From IMG/VR virus record IMGVR_UViG_3300027736_000143, positions 1 through 32,742 of that record: DNA of 32,742 nucleotides. One strand, 5' to 3'. Position numbers and translations under genes: made by a program. Below the pieces are notes generated by a model that did not search any database, had not been told where the DNA came from, and saw only the letters and a list, made by a program, of their open reading frames with translations. Source of the stretch: a virus. Shown here piece by piece: positions 20,772-30,282 of the stretch. Each line of letters begins with the position of its first letter. Position 1 is the first letter of the stretch.

Positions 20772-22385
20772 TTATTTAGGTACTTCTGCAGAGAATGCAG
20801 AATTGATATCTTGTGGTGCTGGCGCTCCAGGTGTTCCTAGTGGTGGCTGACCGAGTTGTGGGATTGGCATCCCTGGTCCTCCAGGCACAGGAGCTGGTGC
20901 TTCAGCAAGCTCTTGTTCAATTTCTTCTTCCATTCTCTCAACACCTTCTTCATCAAAGTGAAGAACGTGCTTTTTGACCCATGCCTTAGAGAAGTATGCG
21001 CCAACATATGGATCAACTTGCGACATGAGTTGCAAGCGTGTAGCCAATAGTTCTGCTTCTCTAAGTTCGGTGAAGTTGTTATCTTTCAAGAAGTCATAGT
21101 GAATGGTCTCGCGCAACTTTTCCCACTCATCGACAGAGCAAATGCCCTTGAGAGCAAGTTGACGCTGCATGAGTTCATCAAACAATAGACTAAACTTGTT
21201 GCGAAGTTTTTCAATAAACTTGTTAAACTTCAATTCGTCTCTTGTAATTTCAGATGAACGTCCAAGAGAAAATCCAGTTTGTGGAACTAGGCGACCAATA
21301 GGGATATTGAGCGACTTGTATAACTTTTCTTCGAAGTAACGAACGTCACCCATCTCACCAAGGTTTTGACCAGGAGGAAGTGTAGTGATTTCTGTGTTCT
21401 TGCCTTCGCCGCGACGAGGAATCCAAAAATCTTCCATCATCGACATAAACTTGCGGTCGTCTTTTACTTCACCCGTAGATGGGTCATAGACAACCTTGTT
21501 ACGAAATTTCGTCATAATATCGCGCAAGTATTGCTCAGCTTTTAGTTTAGGCATGTTGCCAACGTCGATGTAAAATACACGGCGTTCTGGTGCGCGAGAC
21601 ATACGATAGATAACAACAGCGTCTTCAACCATTCTTAACTGATTGAGTGGCTTAATTGCCTTATGCAAGTACGATAAAACCATATTGCGCTTGGCATCCA
21701 TTAGACCAGAATTAACATTGATGATAGCATCAACGGCAACTTTGACGGATGCGTCGCTCATTGATGTTACAAGCGTCTGACCTTGTGTCGACGCCTTGTC
21801 GTTGTAGACGTAAAATTCTGTTACGCCATCTACAACTTCGATGCCCGTGCGAGGGTCTTTCTTCTTATTGACCGCACGAACTTTCTTAATCTTGCGAGGA
21901 TCGATATAAACTAGTTCTTGAATGCCAAGTCTTGGTTGCTTTTGGTCAAGCAAAACTTGATAGAACAAACGACCATCGATATACCAGTTACGGAATACAT
22001 CTTGTCCAAAATTAGAAAAGTCTAATAAGCGAAGAACATTATCAAATTCTTCACGGATCGCTTTCTTAATTTTTTCTGGCTGCTCTAAATCGTCCAAAAT
22101 GATAGTGACTGATTTGCCAGTTACATCGTGGACGATAGATTCATTGACAATATCGTCAATTGCAGTTTCTAACTCAGGTTGCATCGCTACCTCACGGTAG
22201 CGTGTAATAAGATCACCTTCGTTCTTAAAGCTGGCTTCAAGATCTAGGTATGTGCCAAAGTAACCACCAGAGGTAATATTAACGGCACCGTCATCAGCAA
22301 CAGGTGCAGCCAGTTGGGGCTGCACCTGAGTTGCTTCACTTTTCTTACTACGAACTAACTCAAAGCCAAATAGATTAATGGCCAT
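20772..22385 (-). CDS. 20: gp20 portal protein
   Basis: 537 residues, against 524 in T4. Characteristic portal segments are visible: IDDIVNESIV near the N-terminus, FSNFGQDVFRNWYIDGRLFYQV, a YIDPRKIKKVRAV strand, YLHKAIKPLNQLRMVEDAVVIYRMSRAPERRVFYIDVGN, PRRGEGKNTEITTLPPGQNLGEM, and SRSSEITRDELKFNKFI-like helices. The portal dodecamer nucleates the prohead and is the channel for DNA packaging by gp17. The C-terminal 50 residues are Pro/Gly-rich and poorly structured. GGAG precedes the ATG. Position between the tube and core genes is as in T4. Confidence 0.95.
   Translation of the reverse strand: MAINLFGFELVRSKKSEATQVQPQLAAPVADDGAVNITSGGYFGTYLDLEASFKNEGDLITRYREVAMQPELETAIDDIVNESIVHDVTGKSVTIILDDLEQPEKIKKAIREEFDNVLRLLDFSNFGQDVFRNWYIDGRLFYQVLLDQKQPRLGIQELVYIDPRKIKKVRAVNKKKDPRTGIEVVDGVTEFYVYNDKASTQGQTLVTSMSDASVKVAVDAIINVNSGLMDAKRNMVLSYLHKAIKPLNQLRMVEDAVVIYRMSRAPERRVFYIDVGNMPKLKAEQYLRDIMTKFRNKVVYDPSTGEVKDDRKFMSMMEDFWIPRRGEGKNTEITTLPPGQNLGEMGDVRYFEEKLYKSLNIPIGRLVPQTGFSLGRSSEITRDELKFNKFIEKLRNKFSLLFDELMQRQLALKGICSVDEWEKLRETIHYDFLKDNNFTELREAELLATRLQLMSQVDPYVGAYFSKAWVKKHVLHFDEEGVERMEEEIEQELAEAPAPVPGGPGMPIPQLGQPPLGTPGAPAPQDINSAFSAEVPK
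20773..20780 (-). promoter_or_regulatory. Candidate late promoter before the 67-like gene (CCTAAATA)
   Basis: CCTAAATA on the minus strand overlapping the last codons of gene 20, 26 bases before the 67-like ATG. It is identical to the motif at 15052-15059. Confidence 0.5.
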
Positions 22386-22420
22386 TCAAATTCTCCATCA
22401 TGTAATCGGTCAATAAACTA

Positions 22421-23002
22421 TTAAGCGATGAGGCGAGTATTGTCACCTGGTTGCGCTTCCCACCACTGGTAGGCAAAGGTAACTGAATACTCTTCGATAG
22501 CATCATTTGTTCCCCAATCTAGGTCAATAGCAGCAATATTGGTTGGGAACATACCGATAAAGTGGTATGTAGCAGCCTTACCGCCGAGCTTGCCGTAGTG
22601 AGTCACCTTAGCCTGTGTGCCGTAACCGCCAATGTTACCTGGCTGCGAGCTTAGGTTTAGAGCTGCTGGATCGCGTTGATTTCCTGCATGGCTGTTAATA
22701 CCATTCATCCAACGTTCGAAAGCGCTTCTGATTAGGAAGTCTTCGTCGTTAAGAATGGTTACAGTCCAGTCAGCAAATGTACGATTACCAGCAAACTTTA
22801 CCTCACGACCGAAGTATTGTACAGGGGCAACGCCAATTGTCGATTCTGGCAATTGGGCAGCCTTGCACATAAACTTCGAACTTTCTGCAGCACGCTTGCT
22901 GTTCAAAATAAAGTTAGGGAAAGTTAGTTCAACTTCGAAGAGGTTGGCGCGAGCGCCGTCGTTCTTCATCTCAGCACGAAATTGATTAATATTAAAAGCC
23001 AT
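22421..23002 (-). CDS. 19: gp19 tail tube protein
   Basis: 193 residues, against 163 in T4, directly downstream of the sheath gene as in T4. The tail-tube pattern is visible: FNINQFRAEM at the N-terminus, NLFEVELTFP, CKAAQLPESTIGVAPVQYFGREVKFAG, WTVTILNDEDFLIRSAFERWM, MFPTNIAAIDLDW and a final YSVTFAYQWWE. Hexamers of gp19 stack to form the inner tube that carries DNA. AGGAG precedes the ATG. A paralogue-like gene lies at 14482-15027. Confidence 0.93.
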   Translation of the reverse strand: MAFNINQFRAEMKNDGARANLFEVELTFPNFILNSKRAAESSKFMCKAAQLPESTIGVAPVQYFGREVKFAGNRTFADWTVTILNDEDFLIRSAFERWMNGINSHAGNQRDPAALNLSSQPGNIGGYGTQAKVTHYGKLGGKAATYHFIGMFPTNIAAIDLDWGTNDAIEEYSVTFAYQWWEAQPGDNTRLIA

Positions 23003-23027
23003 TATAGTCTCCTGACTTAACTATTTG

Positions 23028-23035
23028 TATTTATT
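23028..23035 (-). promoter_or_regulatory. Candidate late promoter before gene 19 (AATAAATA)
   Basis: AATAAATA on the minus strand at the end of gene 18, 25 bases before the gp19 ATG; one mismatch to TATAAATA. Confidence 0.45.
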
Positions 23036-25049
23036 AGAAACGACCGACGATTTCATCGAAGGCAACACCGCTTCTAACTGCCACGAAGTTCAGCTGGATG
23101 AAGTTGATGCTTCTTGCTGGCTTGACGTAGATGTCGCCAACAAACTCATTACGGTCAATAACCGATGGTGGGTTGTTGGTTTCATCGCAAACAACGCGGA
23201 AGTCATAGATACCACGACGACCCTGAACATCTCTCAAGAATGGCTCAATTAGAGCAACGAACTGAGATCTTGTGAACTCATCGTTGAACTCGAATAGTGC
23301 TTGGCGCGAAGCCTTCGAAATTGCCTTCTCAAGAACAATGAATAGACGACGAACGTTGATACGGTCAAACGCTGACGAACGACCCTGCATTGTCTTGTCT
23401 CCGTAGAGGATTGTACCCTCGCCTGGGAACGAAACAACTGGGTTTACGCCATTCTTGTAAAGTGTATCGCGCTCACTTGGTAATGGGTTGAACGATAGTT
23501 TTACAATGTTACGAATTTGACCACGACTTAGACCTGCTGGCGAGAACCATGGGTCACGTGTTGTGTCAGTGCGTACGCATAGACCAGCGATGTCAGCATT
23601 CAAAGGAACCCAACGATATACGTCGTTGTACTTGTCATACTGATACTTCCAACCAGAGTCCATTACGCCGTAAGATGTTGATCTTCTAGCGTTACGGTTA
23701 TTGACAACGTCAGTTACCTTGGTCGTTGAAGTTACTGCATTTGCATATTGCGGGGAAACAAATGCTACGCAGTCTTTACGGGTGTCAGCGATTAGAAGGG
23801 TAGTGTTAGCAACCTGTCCTACATCAATCGCTGCATTAGCAGAATATCCGCAGTCACCAGAAAAGAGCAAGGAAATGTCATATGATTCTTTGTCTGCGAA
23901 CAAATTAAATGCATTCTCATAGTCATCAGTATGAGGTGTACCATTTGTACCGTTCATTAGCGAGTTGGTTACTACTGCTGCTGGGCTGTGGTATGATGTA
24001 GTTGCTGCGTCTACAAGTGTAGAAACAGGCTGACCCCATGCATTTGCACTTATTGCTGATGCATTGTCTGGGTGACCGAGCCAGTGAATATACTTAGAAG
24101 TGCGATATACGGCTTCTTTGTAATAATTTGCTGTTCCGTCGTTTGTCTTAGCATCAGATGCCTTTGAAACGTATGCGAAACGCTCTAGAACTGTGTTTGC
24201 AGCGCCAGAAAACTGGCCATCTTCGTCAACAACAACGATGTGCATTTCGTCATTTGCTGTTGCTAGACCAGACTGAGCAGCATAATCTGAAGTACCTGGA
24301 GCGCTATCAAAGAAGATAGCATATGGCCAAGCACTATATGCTGCTGTAGTTGCACAAACAGAAACTTTTAGCGAATTGCCGAGCTTGCCTGGGAAGCGGG
24401 CTGCCCAGTAAAGATCTGAACTTGCTGTTAGATATTCGTTTGTCGAATAATCTATATCGTTTGGAATTACTACCTTAGCTGGACGCTTTACAGCTGTGCT
24501 GATCGCCTTGTCTCTACCATTGTTGGTAAAGGCAGCAGTTACAGTAAAGACGTTTGCATTAGTAATCGAATCTACGACGCGAATTTCGCTGTTGCAAGTA
24601 ACATAGTCGCCTACAACTAGTTGAGTAAAACCTGCACTAGTACTACCTAAAGAAGAAGTATTTGCTTCTACTAGAGTTGATGTTAGGTTAACTTCAACAG
24701 AATTTAACGTAAGAGTAATCGATACGTTAGCGCGATTTGCATCTAAACCGCCAACAGAATTATATGTTGAGTCTGATGCGTTACTTGTTTCACGGATTAC
24801 GCGAACGAGGTTTAGATCGTTACCGTAACCTAGGAAATTTGCAGCGGAAAGGAAAGAACCTGCAGTTGAGTTATCAGGCTTAAAGAATCTCTCAAGGAGA
24901 TCAGATTCGCTCGAAACTTGTACGACAGTATTTGCTGGACCCCAACGAAAGAAACCAGCTGTTGCGCCCGAAGAGACGCCTACGGATGGAACTGACGAGG
25001 TCAGATCGATTTCAGAGGTATTGACCCCTGGAGAAACTAAAAGTGCCAT
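23034..25049 (-). CDS. 18: gp18 contractile tail sheath protein
   Basis: 671 residues, against 659 in T4. The N-terminus MALLVSPGVNTSEIDLTSSVPSV and the segments AGFFRWGPANTVVQVSSESDLLERFF, FLGYGNDLNLVRVI, PGKLGNSLKV and the C-terminal NEFVGDIYVKPARSINFIQLNFVAVRSG are typical of T4-like sheath subunits. The C-terminal third (LSRGQIRNIVKLSFNPLPSERDTLYKNGVNPVVSFPGEGTILYGDKTM) is the conserved core used for contraction. A large variable insert lies between about residues 100 and 400. GGGAG precedes the ATG. It lies between 17 and 19 as in T4. Confidence 0.95.
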   Translation of the reverse strand: MALLVSPGVNTSEIDLTSSVPSVGVSSGATAGFFRWGPANTVVQVSSESDLLERFFKPDNSTAGSFLSAANFLGYGNDLNLVRVIRETSNASDSTYNSVGGLDANRANVSITLTLNSVEVNLTSTLVEANTSSLGSTSAGFTQLVVGDYVTCNSEIRVVDSITNANVFTVTAAFTNNGRDKAISTAVKRPAKVVIPNDIDYSTNEYLTASSDLYWAARFPGKLGNSLKVSVCATTAAYSAWPYAIFFDSAPGTSDYAAQSGLATANDEMHIVVVDEDGQFSGAANTVLERFAYVSKASDAKTNDGTANYYKEAVYRTSKYIHWLGHPDNASAISANAWGQPVSTLVDAATTSYHSPAAVVTNSLMNGTNGTPHTDDYENAFNLFADKESYDISLLFSGDCGYSANAAIDVGQVANTTLLIADTRKDCVAFVSPQYANAVTSTTKVTDVVNNRNARRSTSYGVMDSGWKYQYDKYNDVYRWVPLNADIAGLCVRTDTTRDPWFSPAGLSRGQIRNIVKLSFNPLPSERDTLYKNGVNPVVSFPGEGTILYGDKTMQGRSSAFDRINVRRLFIVLEKAISKASRQALFEFNDEFTRSQFVALIEPFLRDVQGRRGIYDFRVVCDETNNPPSVIDRNEFVGDIYVKPARSINFIQLNFVAVRSGVAFDEIVGRF

Positions 25050-25089
25050 GTTTTTACTCCCTGTGGAGAAATGAGAAATTCTACGTCTT

Positions 25090-25097
25090 TATTTAGT
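25090..25097 (-). promoter_or_regulatory. Candidate late promoter before gene 18 (ACTAAATA)
   Basis: ACTAAATA on the minus strand in the 60-base gap between genes 17 and 18, 40 bases before the gp18 ATG. Confidence 0.5.
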
Positions 25098-25109
25098 GTT
25101 TTCTATTTT

Positions 25110-26741
25110 TTAGCGTTCAACCACTTGCCAAACAGAACCATTTTCTACAAACCCATTCAATTGGTCTTCATGACTCATAGGCATGGGTAACATTTCTTCT
25201 TCAATTTGTCGCAATTGCTCCTCATGGAGCTTGTGTTTAATATTTGTATTAGTCATATCAGCAAAAAATTGTTGGTTTGTCATCCAAGAGAATAAAACCA
25301 GACACATTACGAGGTCATCATGGGAGCCTTCTTCAGCCTCAAAGCTGGTTCCTTTAGAAATAAAGGTAGAAAGTTCAGCAATAATATCAAAATCTTGTAT
25401 AAAAATCTTTTGACTTTCGATCAAATTTTTCATCAAAGAGCACCCAAGACGCTTTACGGACTTGGTTGTACGGATTCCGCGAGTAGATTTGTTACCATAT
25501 CCCCAAGTAAGGGCAATTCTTCCCTTAACTTCTATTGTGGATAAGATATTTTCATACTCATAATCATCAAAAAGACTGTCCGCAACTTGTTGACCGATAT
25601 CATTAATTTCTATCAAAGCGTATGCAGCATTATAGTAGTCGCCTAATCGCTTGATGATTGATGGGTAAACTAGTGGAGAAATATTGTTATCTTTATATGT
25701 AGCAACAACTCTGTAAGGAATGCTAGTGACATCAATTACAACTGCAGCCGAATAGTCAAGCCCCTTTCCTCGAGAAGTATCTACAACTACAGAGTATGAG
25801 TGCTCAGCAATTGGCTGCTGGTAGATATTAATCCCAGAATCTGCTTTATGTAGAGGCTTGACGAATGCTAGTGCTTTGAGCGCAGCACCTGAAATAAGGG
25901 TTCCCGAAGAACCCATAAACTCGCATTCCATTTCCTGAAGATACTTTTGCTCACCAAGAACTCTGCGCTGCTCATCAGCCCACTTTTGGTCTCTTCCTGG
26001 AATTTGTCGCCAGTTAGCCTCAATGTTCATAAAGCCATTTTGACCATCGACCGATTCAGTCCACATCTTATAAAAGTGGTTCATACCGTTTGGTGTTGAT
26101 GATATAAGAATCTTAGAGGTTGTACCAGAAGAAATCGTAGGATATACCGAAGTAAAGAACTCTTCTGCAATATTCGTAGGAACGAATGCAAATTCGTCAA
26201 GGTACAAAAGCGAGATCGAGTAACCGCGGATAGCACTTGATGCAGTAGAAGTGGCCATCACACGACAGTTATTTTCTAGTTCAATGTCACCCTTGTTCCA
26301 AGTACGAACGCCCTGCTGCAGCCATAAAGGTAATGCTTCGTATGCAATCTTAATACGGTTTAGGATTTCACGAGCCGTTGGCGCCTTGTTAGCAAGAATT
26401 GCGACAAATTTATCTTGATTGAATAAAATGTACCAAAGGATGTAAGCCACAACCATGGTAGTCTTACCAACCTGACGACCAGCCTTTACAATTACTCGAC
26501 GATTATCATTGATATCTGTAATTGCTTGTCTCTGGAACGGATACAATTTAATTTGCACGAAGCCATGGTCAAGAGTAATGACCTTGACATAGTTTTCAGC
26601 AAAGTAGATTGGGTCTTGAGAACACTTATAAAATTCTCTAATCTGAGCCTCAGATATGTCTTGGTTAATGCCCACTCTTTTCAGATGCGGATTGCCCAAG
26701 TAGTGCTTCATTTTAGAAGCAACTCTATTGGCTAGATTCAT
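25110..26741 (-). CDS. 17: gp17 terminase large subunit (packaging ATPase and nuclease)
   Basis: 543 residues from the ATG at 26741; a GTG one codon earlier is also possible. The ATPase domain has Walker A KAGRQVGKTT (86-95) and Walker B LLYLDE with D182 and catalytic E183, followed by a coupling-type ISSTPNG. The RNase H-like nuclease domain has D321 (VVVDTS), E378 (IEIND) and an HDD cluster at 474-476. The D321-E378 spacing of 57 equals that of the T4 nuclease residues D401 and E458. gp17 cuts concatemers and pumps DNA through the portal. It overlaps gene 16 by 17 bases in another frame. Confidence 0.96.
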   Translation of the reverse strand: MNLANRVASKMKHYLGNPHLKRVGINQDISEAQIREFYKCSQDPIYFAENYVKVITLDHGFVQIKLYPFQRQAITDINDNRRVIVKAGRQVGKTTMVVAYILWYILFNQDKFVAILANKAPTAREILNRIKIAYEALPLWLQQGVRTWNKGDIELENNCRVMATSTASSAIRGYSISLLYLDEFAFVPTNIAEEFFTSVYPTISSGTTSKILISSTPNGMNHFYKMWTESVDGQNGFMNIEANWRQIPGRDQKWADEQRRVLGEQKYLQEMECEFMGSSGTLISGAALKALAFVKPLHKADSGINIYQQPIAEHSYSVVVDTSRGKGLDYSAAVVIDVTSIPYRVVATYKDNNISPLVYPSIIKRLGDYYNAAYALIEINDIGQQVADSLFDDYEYENILSTIEVKGRIALTWGYGNKSTRGIRTTKSVKRLGCSLMKNLIESQKIFIQDFDIIAELSTFISKGTSFEAEEGSHDDLVMCLVLFSWMTNQQFFADMTNTNIKHKLHEEQLRQIEEEMLPMPMSHEDQLNGFVENGSVWQVVER

Positions 26742-27138
26742 CACGTAATTTCTTTAGGAGATCTGCAGTACTGCCAACAAAGACTGCTCTCTCGACGTTA
26801 ATGTTCTGACTTGTTGGAGCCACAACTTCATCTTTCTTAAGTTCTTTTTGCTGCTTTTGAAGAATCATAAGTTTCTCAGTAACATCTGAGAGATTCTTAA
26901 TCATGTTAGCAGCAACTTCATAGGCTCTTGGATGCTGAGATTCTTTAGCAACCTCGAGGATACCTTCAAGAGCCTCATTACCCTTTTCAATCAGGTTGTA
27001 ATAATTTGAGCGTGAATAGTCTGCATCTGGGTCGCGTTCCACAGTATGGTGTATAGTTACGGGCTGGTTTTCTTTTACCGCTGGGATATACTCAGCAGTG
27101 TCAAGAATATTGCTCAACTTTGAATCAACTTCACTCAT
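26725..27138 (-). CDS. 16: gp16 terminase small subunit
   Basis: 137 residues, against 164 in T4. The C-terminal segment NINVERAVFVGSTADLLKKL parallels T4 gp16 NIQNATVFMGSPTELM. The middle is helical (GNEALEGILEVAKESQHPRAYEVAANMIKNL, then a coiled coil LMILQKQQKELKKDE), as expected for the oligomerising core, and parallels T4 [20 protein letters not shown]. gp16 regulates gp17 and recognises concatemer DNA. Gene 17 starts inside its 3' end. Confidence 0.9.
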   Translation of the reverse strand: MSEVDSKLSNILDTAEYIPAVKENQPVTIHHTVERDPDADYSRSNYYNLIEKGNEALEGILEVAKESQHPRAYEVAANMIKNLSDVTEKLMILQKQQKELKKDEVVAPTSQNINVERAVFVGSTADLLKKLRDESSQ

Positions 27139-27147
27139 AAATTACTC

Positions 27148-27480
27148 TTAGGCTAGTCGAACGTATACCAGACCAGTTGAACGATAATATGGGTTACCAA
27201 CAGATACCCCTGCGCCCGATGCAGCAATGTCGTCAGTATAAGGTCCTGGTATACCTGGATAAGTTCCCTGGATACCCTGTGTACCCTGTATACCCAAAGT
27301 TCCCTGGATACCTTGAGTTCCTTGGCGACCTTGAACACCCTGGATTCCTTGAGCACCCTGAACGCCGCCAGTAGTGTATAATTCAATAAAGTTGTTGTTA
27401 ACTTTACCAAAAGCAACTCGAAGCGTGTCGCCGGTTGCGTCGTTTGCGTTAGTGCCAACACCAATGTTTTGTCTAGCCAT
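27148..27480 (-). CDS. Short collagen-like structural protein
   Basis: 110 residues. The N-terminal 35 residues ([30 protein letters not shown]) form a domain often seen at the start of fibre proteins in marine T4-like phages. A run of about 13 collagen-like Gly-x-y triplets of the G-x-Q-G type follows (about 39-80), then a 30-residue C-terminus ([19 protein letters not shown]). Trimerisation through the collagen-like stalk is expected. It lies between neck gene 15 and terminase gene 16, an unusual place for a fibre. A neck whisker or head-neck fibre role is a guess from position. The ribosome site is weak, but the ATG at 27480 follows the gene 15 stop by only 5 bases. Confidence 0.75.
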   Translation of the reverse strand: MARQNIGVGTNANDATGDTLRVAFGKVNNNFIELYTTGGVQGAQGIQGVQGRQGTQGIQGTLGIQGTQGIQGTYPGIPGPYTDDIAASGAGVSVGNPYYRSTGLVYVRLA

Positions 27481-27485
27481 TTTTG

Positions 27486-28559
27486 TTATCCGTTGTCTAC
27501 TGTTAGATCGGTAGCATCAGCTGTTGTTACGGAGCTGTCTGCGTTATCGTCATTGTTTATATTCGGGAATTCCTGGAACACTTCTGTAAACCCAAAGTCA
27601 TCATTAGCGTTTGCGCTTAATAGATTTGGATATACAGAGAGGCGCATAATTTGATTGTCGTACTGTTCATACGAAGAAAGGTTCCATGCAGCATTAGTTA
27701 TTGCCCCATGAACTTTTGAATTAACTGTGAGACCACCTGTGATATCGTTAACAACAATTTGATTTGCTGAAGGATATGCGGACAATACATATCCTCGCAT
27801 CGTGGCTTCTTCAAGTTTATTGCCCTGATAAACTAGTTCACCGACTTTGAATAAACCTGAGCCAGTATTAAACGTCAGTTTTCTGTCAACATCGCCAAAC
27901 TCTGAATTGTCGATATATGTGTTTGCAGTTGCCTTGCGAATAATCTTAGAGTTCGCGCCTGACGTAATTGGACCATACAGATATGCTTTCGCAGTAAAAG
28001 TTAAAGTCCATATGAGCATTCTCATGGTATCGGCGCCACCAGTATCGTTTTCTACGTTATAGCTGACGGTTTCAAGAATAATAGGCACATCAACAGGTTT
28101 GCCGACACTAGCAATATACATAGTGACAGTGTAGTCTGGATTGAAGTACGGAAGAATTTGCTCAATTAATTGAGTACCATCTTCCGTATTGCGAACATAA
28201 ATTTGTAGCGTAAAGTTAAAGTTGTATGGCGCTTGATAACCACTCTTAACTCCAGCGCCATCAGCAGAAAATTGCTTTTGAAAACTTGATATTTTGCGCA
28301 ATGGATCGTATGTAATTGAATCTAACTCAAACGACATACGAGGTAGTGCAATCTCCATCTGCATGTTTAAATTTGGGTCTTGAGTAATACGAGTATAAAA
28401 CTTTTCTTTCGGTGAATAAGTCAATGGTACGGTTACACGTTCAATCTCAACTGTACCTGCCAGATTGTAACGGACTAATCGAAGATTGTTGAACATCGTG
28501 CCAAATGCTACGACGAGTTTACGAGTAATACGATGATAAAAGTGTTCGTTAGACAGCAT
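27486..28559 (-). CDS. 15: gp15 tail terminator (sheath-completion) protein with extra C-terminal beta module
   Basis: 357 residues, longer than T4 gp15 (272). The N-terminal 200 residues match the family: [65 protein letters not shown] and [18 protein letters not shown]. gp15 caps the tail tube and sheath and joins tail to neck. Residues about 230-300 carry an extra module beginning [10 protein letters not shown] that is also present in gp14 next door. The C-terminal 50 residues are acidic, ending in a Thr/Asp-rich stretch. The start shares one base with the gene 14 stop. Confidence 0.93.
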   Translation of the reverse strand: MLSNEHFYHRITRKLVVAFGTMFNNLRLVRYNLAGTVEIERVTVPLTYSPKEKFYTRITQDPNLNMQMEIALPRMSFELDSITYDPLRKISSFQKQFSADGAGVKSGYQAPYNFNFTLQIYVRNTEDGTQLIEQILPYFNPDYTVTMYIASVGKPVDVPIILETVSYNVENDTGGADTMRMLIWTLTFTAKAYLYGPITSGANSKIIRKATANTYIDNSEFGDVDRKLTFNTGSGLFKVGELVYQGNKLEEATMRGYVLSAYPSANQIVVNDITGGLTVNSKVHGAITNAAWNLSSYEQYDNQIMRLSVYPNLLSANANDDFGFTEVFQEFPNINNDDNADSSVTTADATDLTVDNG

Positions 28560-29497
28560 TAGAATTGCTCATTAGGCATGCCAAACGGATTAGTTTCCGT
28601 CCAGTCGAGAATATTATCGCCTTCTGTTTCAAGAATTACATTATCATCATATGCGTCGTTAGCATTCTCTTCTTGATTACCGCTAGTAATCGTCCAACTA
28701 GCGCCAGATGTAGCACCAATTACCACTGTACTATTTGTAAATACGCCTTTGATATTTCTGATAGTAAGTTTTCTATTAGGCAAATCCCAGTTAGAAACAT
28801 AACCCTTAGAAGTTGCAGTAGCGAGTGAAGCACCTTGATATACAACTTCATGTGTGCTGTATGTACTAGTACCGCCAGCGTTTAATGTAAATTGTATACC
28901 AAACGAATAGACATCTTGAAGATTGTCGATACCCGAAATACCAGTATCAAGAAACTCGCCATTATACTTAAACATTTCAACACTCAATTCATACATATAC
29001 GGGAACAAACGCCCTAACTGGTCATGCGCACCACGAGTAGAAGCAGCAATAGCACCCCGATGTACACCCTTACCTAACTGGAAGAAGTTTTTTTCTTGCT
29101 CGACAAATTTAACTTCCATCAGCTTTTGCAGTGTAGGCATCCAGATAAGGTCGCCTTCTTTCGGGAACTCTCTAACATCAGTCGGCAGATACTTTTCGAA
29201 TGTTCTACGAGCCAAACCTAGACGAGCAGTCTTTTGCACCTCAAGACCAAACTTAGAGAAGAACTCTTGATTGCCTTCGAAGTCGTTGAAAGTTTCTAGG
29301 AACATTTCCATAGGATATGCGCTTCGATAAGTTTTTACTGGATCATCACCAAACAACTTATCAACCTCAGACTGAGACTCTCTTGGAAGATAGTAAACAT
29401 CCATTCCATGATTTTTGATAGATTCAATAACCATATCCTCGATGAGCAGTTGCTCGCGAGTTGCTCCTTGGTTATTAAAATATACTGACGTTCCCAT
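28559..29497 (-). CDS. 14: gp14 neck protein with extra C-terminal beta module
   Basis: 312 residues, against 256 in T4. The N-terminal 200 residues are typical: YFNNQGATREQLLIEDMVIESIKNHGMDVYYLPRE, then KLMEVKFVEQEKNFFQLGKG and YELSVEMFKYNGEFLDTGI. gp14 and gp13 seal the portal and connect head to tail. Residues about 216-273 hold a module (EVVYQGASLATATSKGYV, then IRNIKGVF, GATSGASWTI) shared with gp15. The C-terminus ends in a conserved-looking DWTETNPFGMPNEQF. The ATG follows the gene 13 stop after one base. Confidence 0.93.
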   Translation of the reverse strand: MGTSVYFNNQGATREQLLIEDMVIESIKNHGMDVYYLPRESQSEVDKLFGDDPVKTYRSAYPMEMFLETFNDFEGNQEFFSKFGLEVQKTARLGLARRTFEKYLPTDVREFPKEGDLIWMPTLQKLMEVKFVEQEKNFFQLGKGVHRGAIAASTRGAHDQLGRLFPYMYELSVEMFKYNGEFLDTGISGIDNLQDVYSFGIQFTLNAGGTSTYSTHEVVYQGASLATATSKGYVSNWDLPNRKLTIRNIKGVFTNSTVVIGATSGASWTITSGNQEENANDAYDDNVILETEGDNILDWTETNPFGMPNEQF

Positions 29498-29498
29498 T

Positions 29499-30257
29499 TT
29501 AGCCTACCAACATCGCTACTGGCATTTCATAGGTATCTCTTAGCATGACTTCTAATGCTTCTACCTCAGTTTCCGCGTCATTGTAGATCTTTTCGCCGTT
29601 AACGATTAGACCGCCTGGAAGCGTATAGTTTGCATACTTGGTAAGATTTGAACCCCACTGTCTTTTGAACAATGCAGTAACATATTTCTTGAGCCAAGCA
29701 TCACTGTAAATTTTGTTATATGTTTCTGGATCTACGATTCGAATTGCCTCAAAGCAGAGATAGTCGCCTGGGTGAACTTTTGCATTCCAATCAATAAAGA
29801 TATGTAGTTTGTGAGTTTTCTTGTTAAACTCGAATGGATACTCACCAGTTACAATCATGTTCAACATCTCGAGATGTTGCCTTGCGATAACGTAGTAAGT
29901 ATACGAGCTGGCAGTAAGATTGTAAAAATCGTTCAAACGAATCTGATAGTTAATATCAAAAATGTTAAAACCGCCACCAGAAGAACTAACACTTCCAGGG
30001 ATAAATGGCATAATTCTACGGACGCCAATAATATTGTCAGAAAGTTCTGCATACTTGTCGGTGACGTTATTAGCTGTAACTTGACTGGCTAGATAAATCT
30101 GCTCTGTGCCGTCGTAGTGGTATTCGCGATAGAGTTGAAGAGCATCGTCGATGCGGTCTTCTAACTGGTCGTCGTCCACGTTAATGTCAATAACTGGAAA
30201 GCCCAACTTTCTCAGCGCATAATCTTTTAGTTCTGTTCGAGAAGTTGGTGATGCCAT
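29499..30257 (-). CDS. 13: gp13 neck protein
   Basis: 252 residues, shorter than T4 gp13 (309). The N-terminus is typical of the family: SRTELKDYALRKLGFPVIDINVDDDQLEDRIDDALQLYREYHYDG. The later segments VRRIMPFIPG, YYVIARQHLEMLNMIVTGEYPFEFNKKTHKLHIFIDW and the C-terminal WLKKYVTALFKRQWGSNLTKY also fit. It is the head-completion protein that caps the portal after packaging. A perfect T4 late promoter lies 25 bases upstream. Genes 14 and 15 follow with almost no gap. Confidence 0.93.
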   Translation of the reverse strand: MASPTSRTELKDYALRKLGFPVIDINVDDDQLEDRIDDALQLYREYHYDGTEQIYLASQVTANNVTDKYAELSDNIIGVRRIMPFIPGSVSSSGGGFNIFDINYQIRLNDFYNLTASSYTYYVIARQHLEMLNMIVTGEYPFEFNKKTHKLHIFIDWNAKVHPGDYLCFEAIRIVDPETYNKIYSDAWLKKYVTALFKRQWGSNLTKYANYTLPGGLIVNGEKIYNDAETEVEALEVMLRDTYEMPVAMLVG

Positions 30258-30282
30258 TTTAGTTCTCTTTACCTATTTGCTC

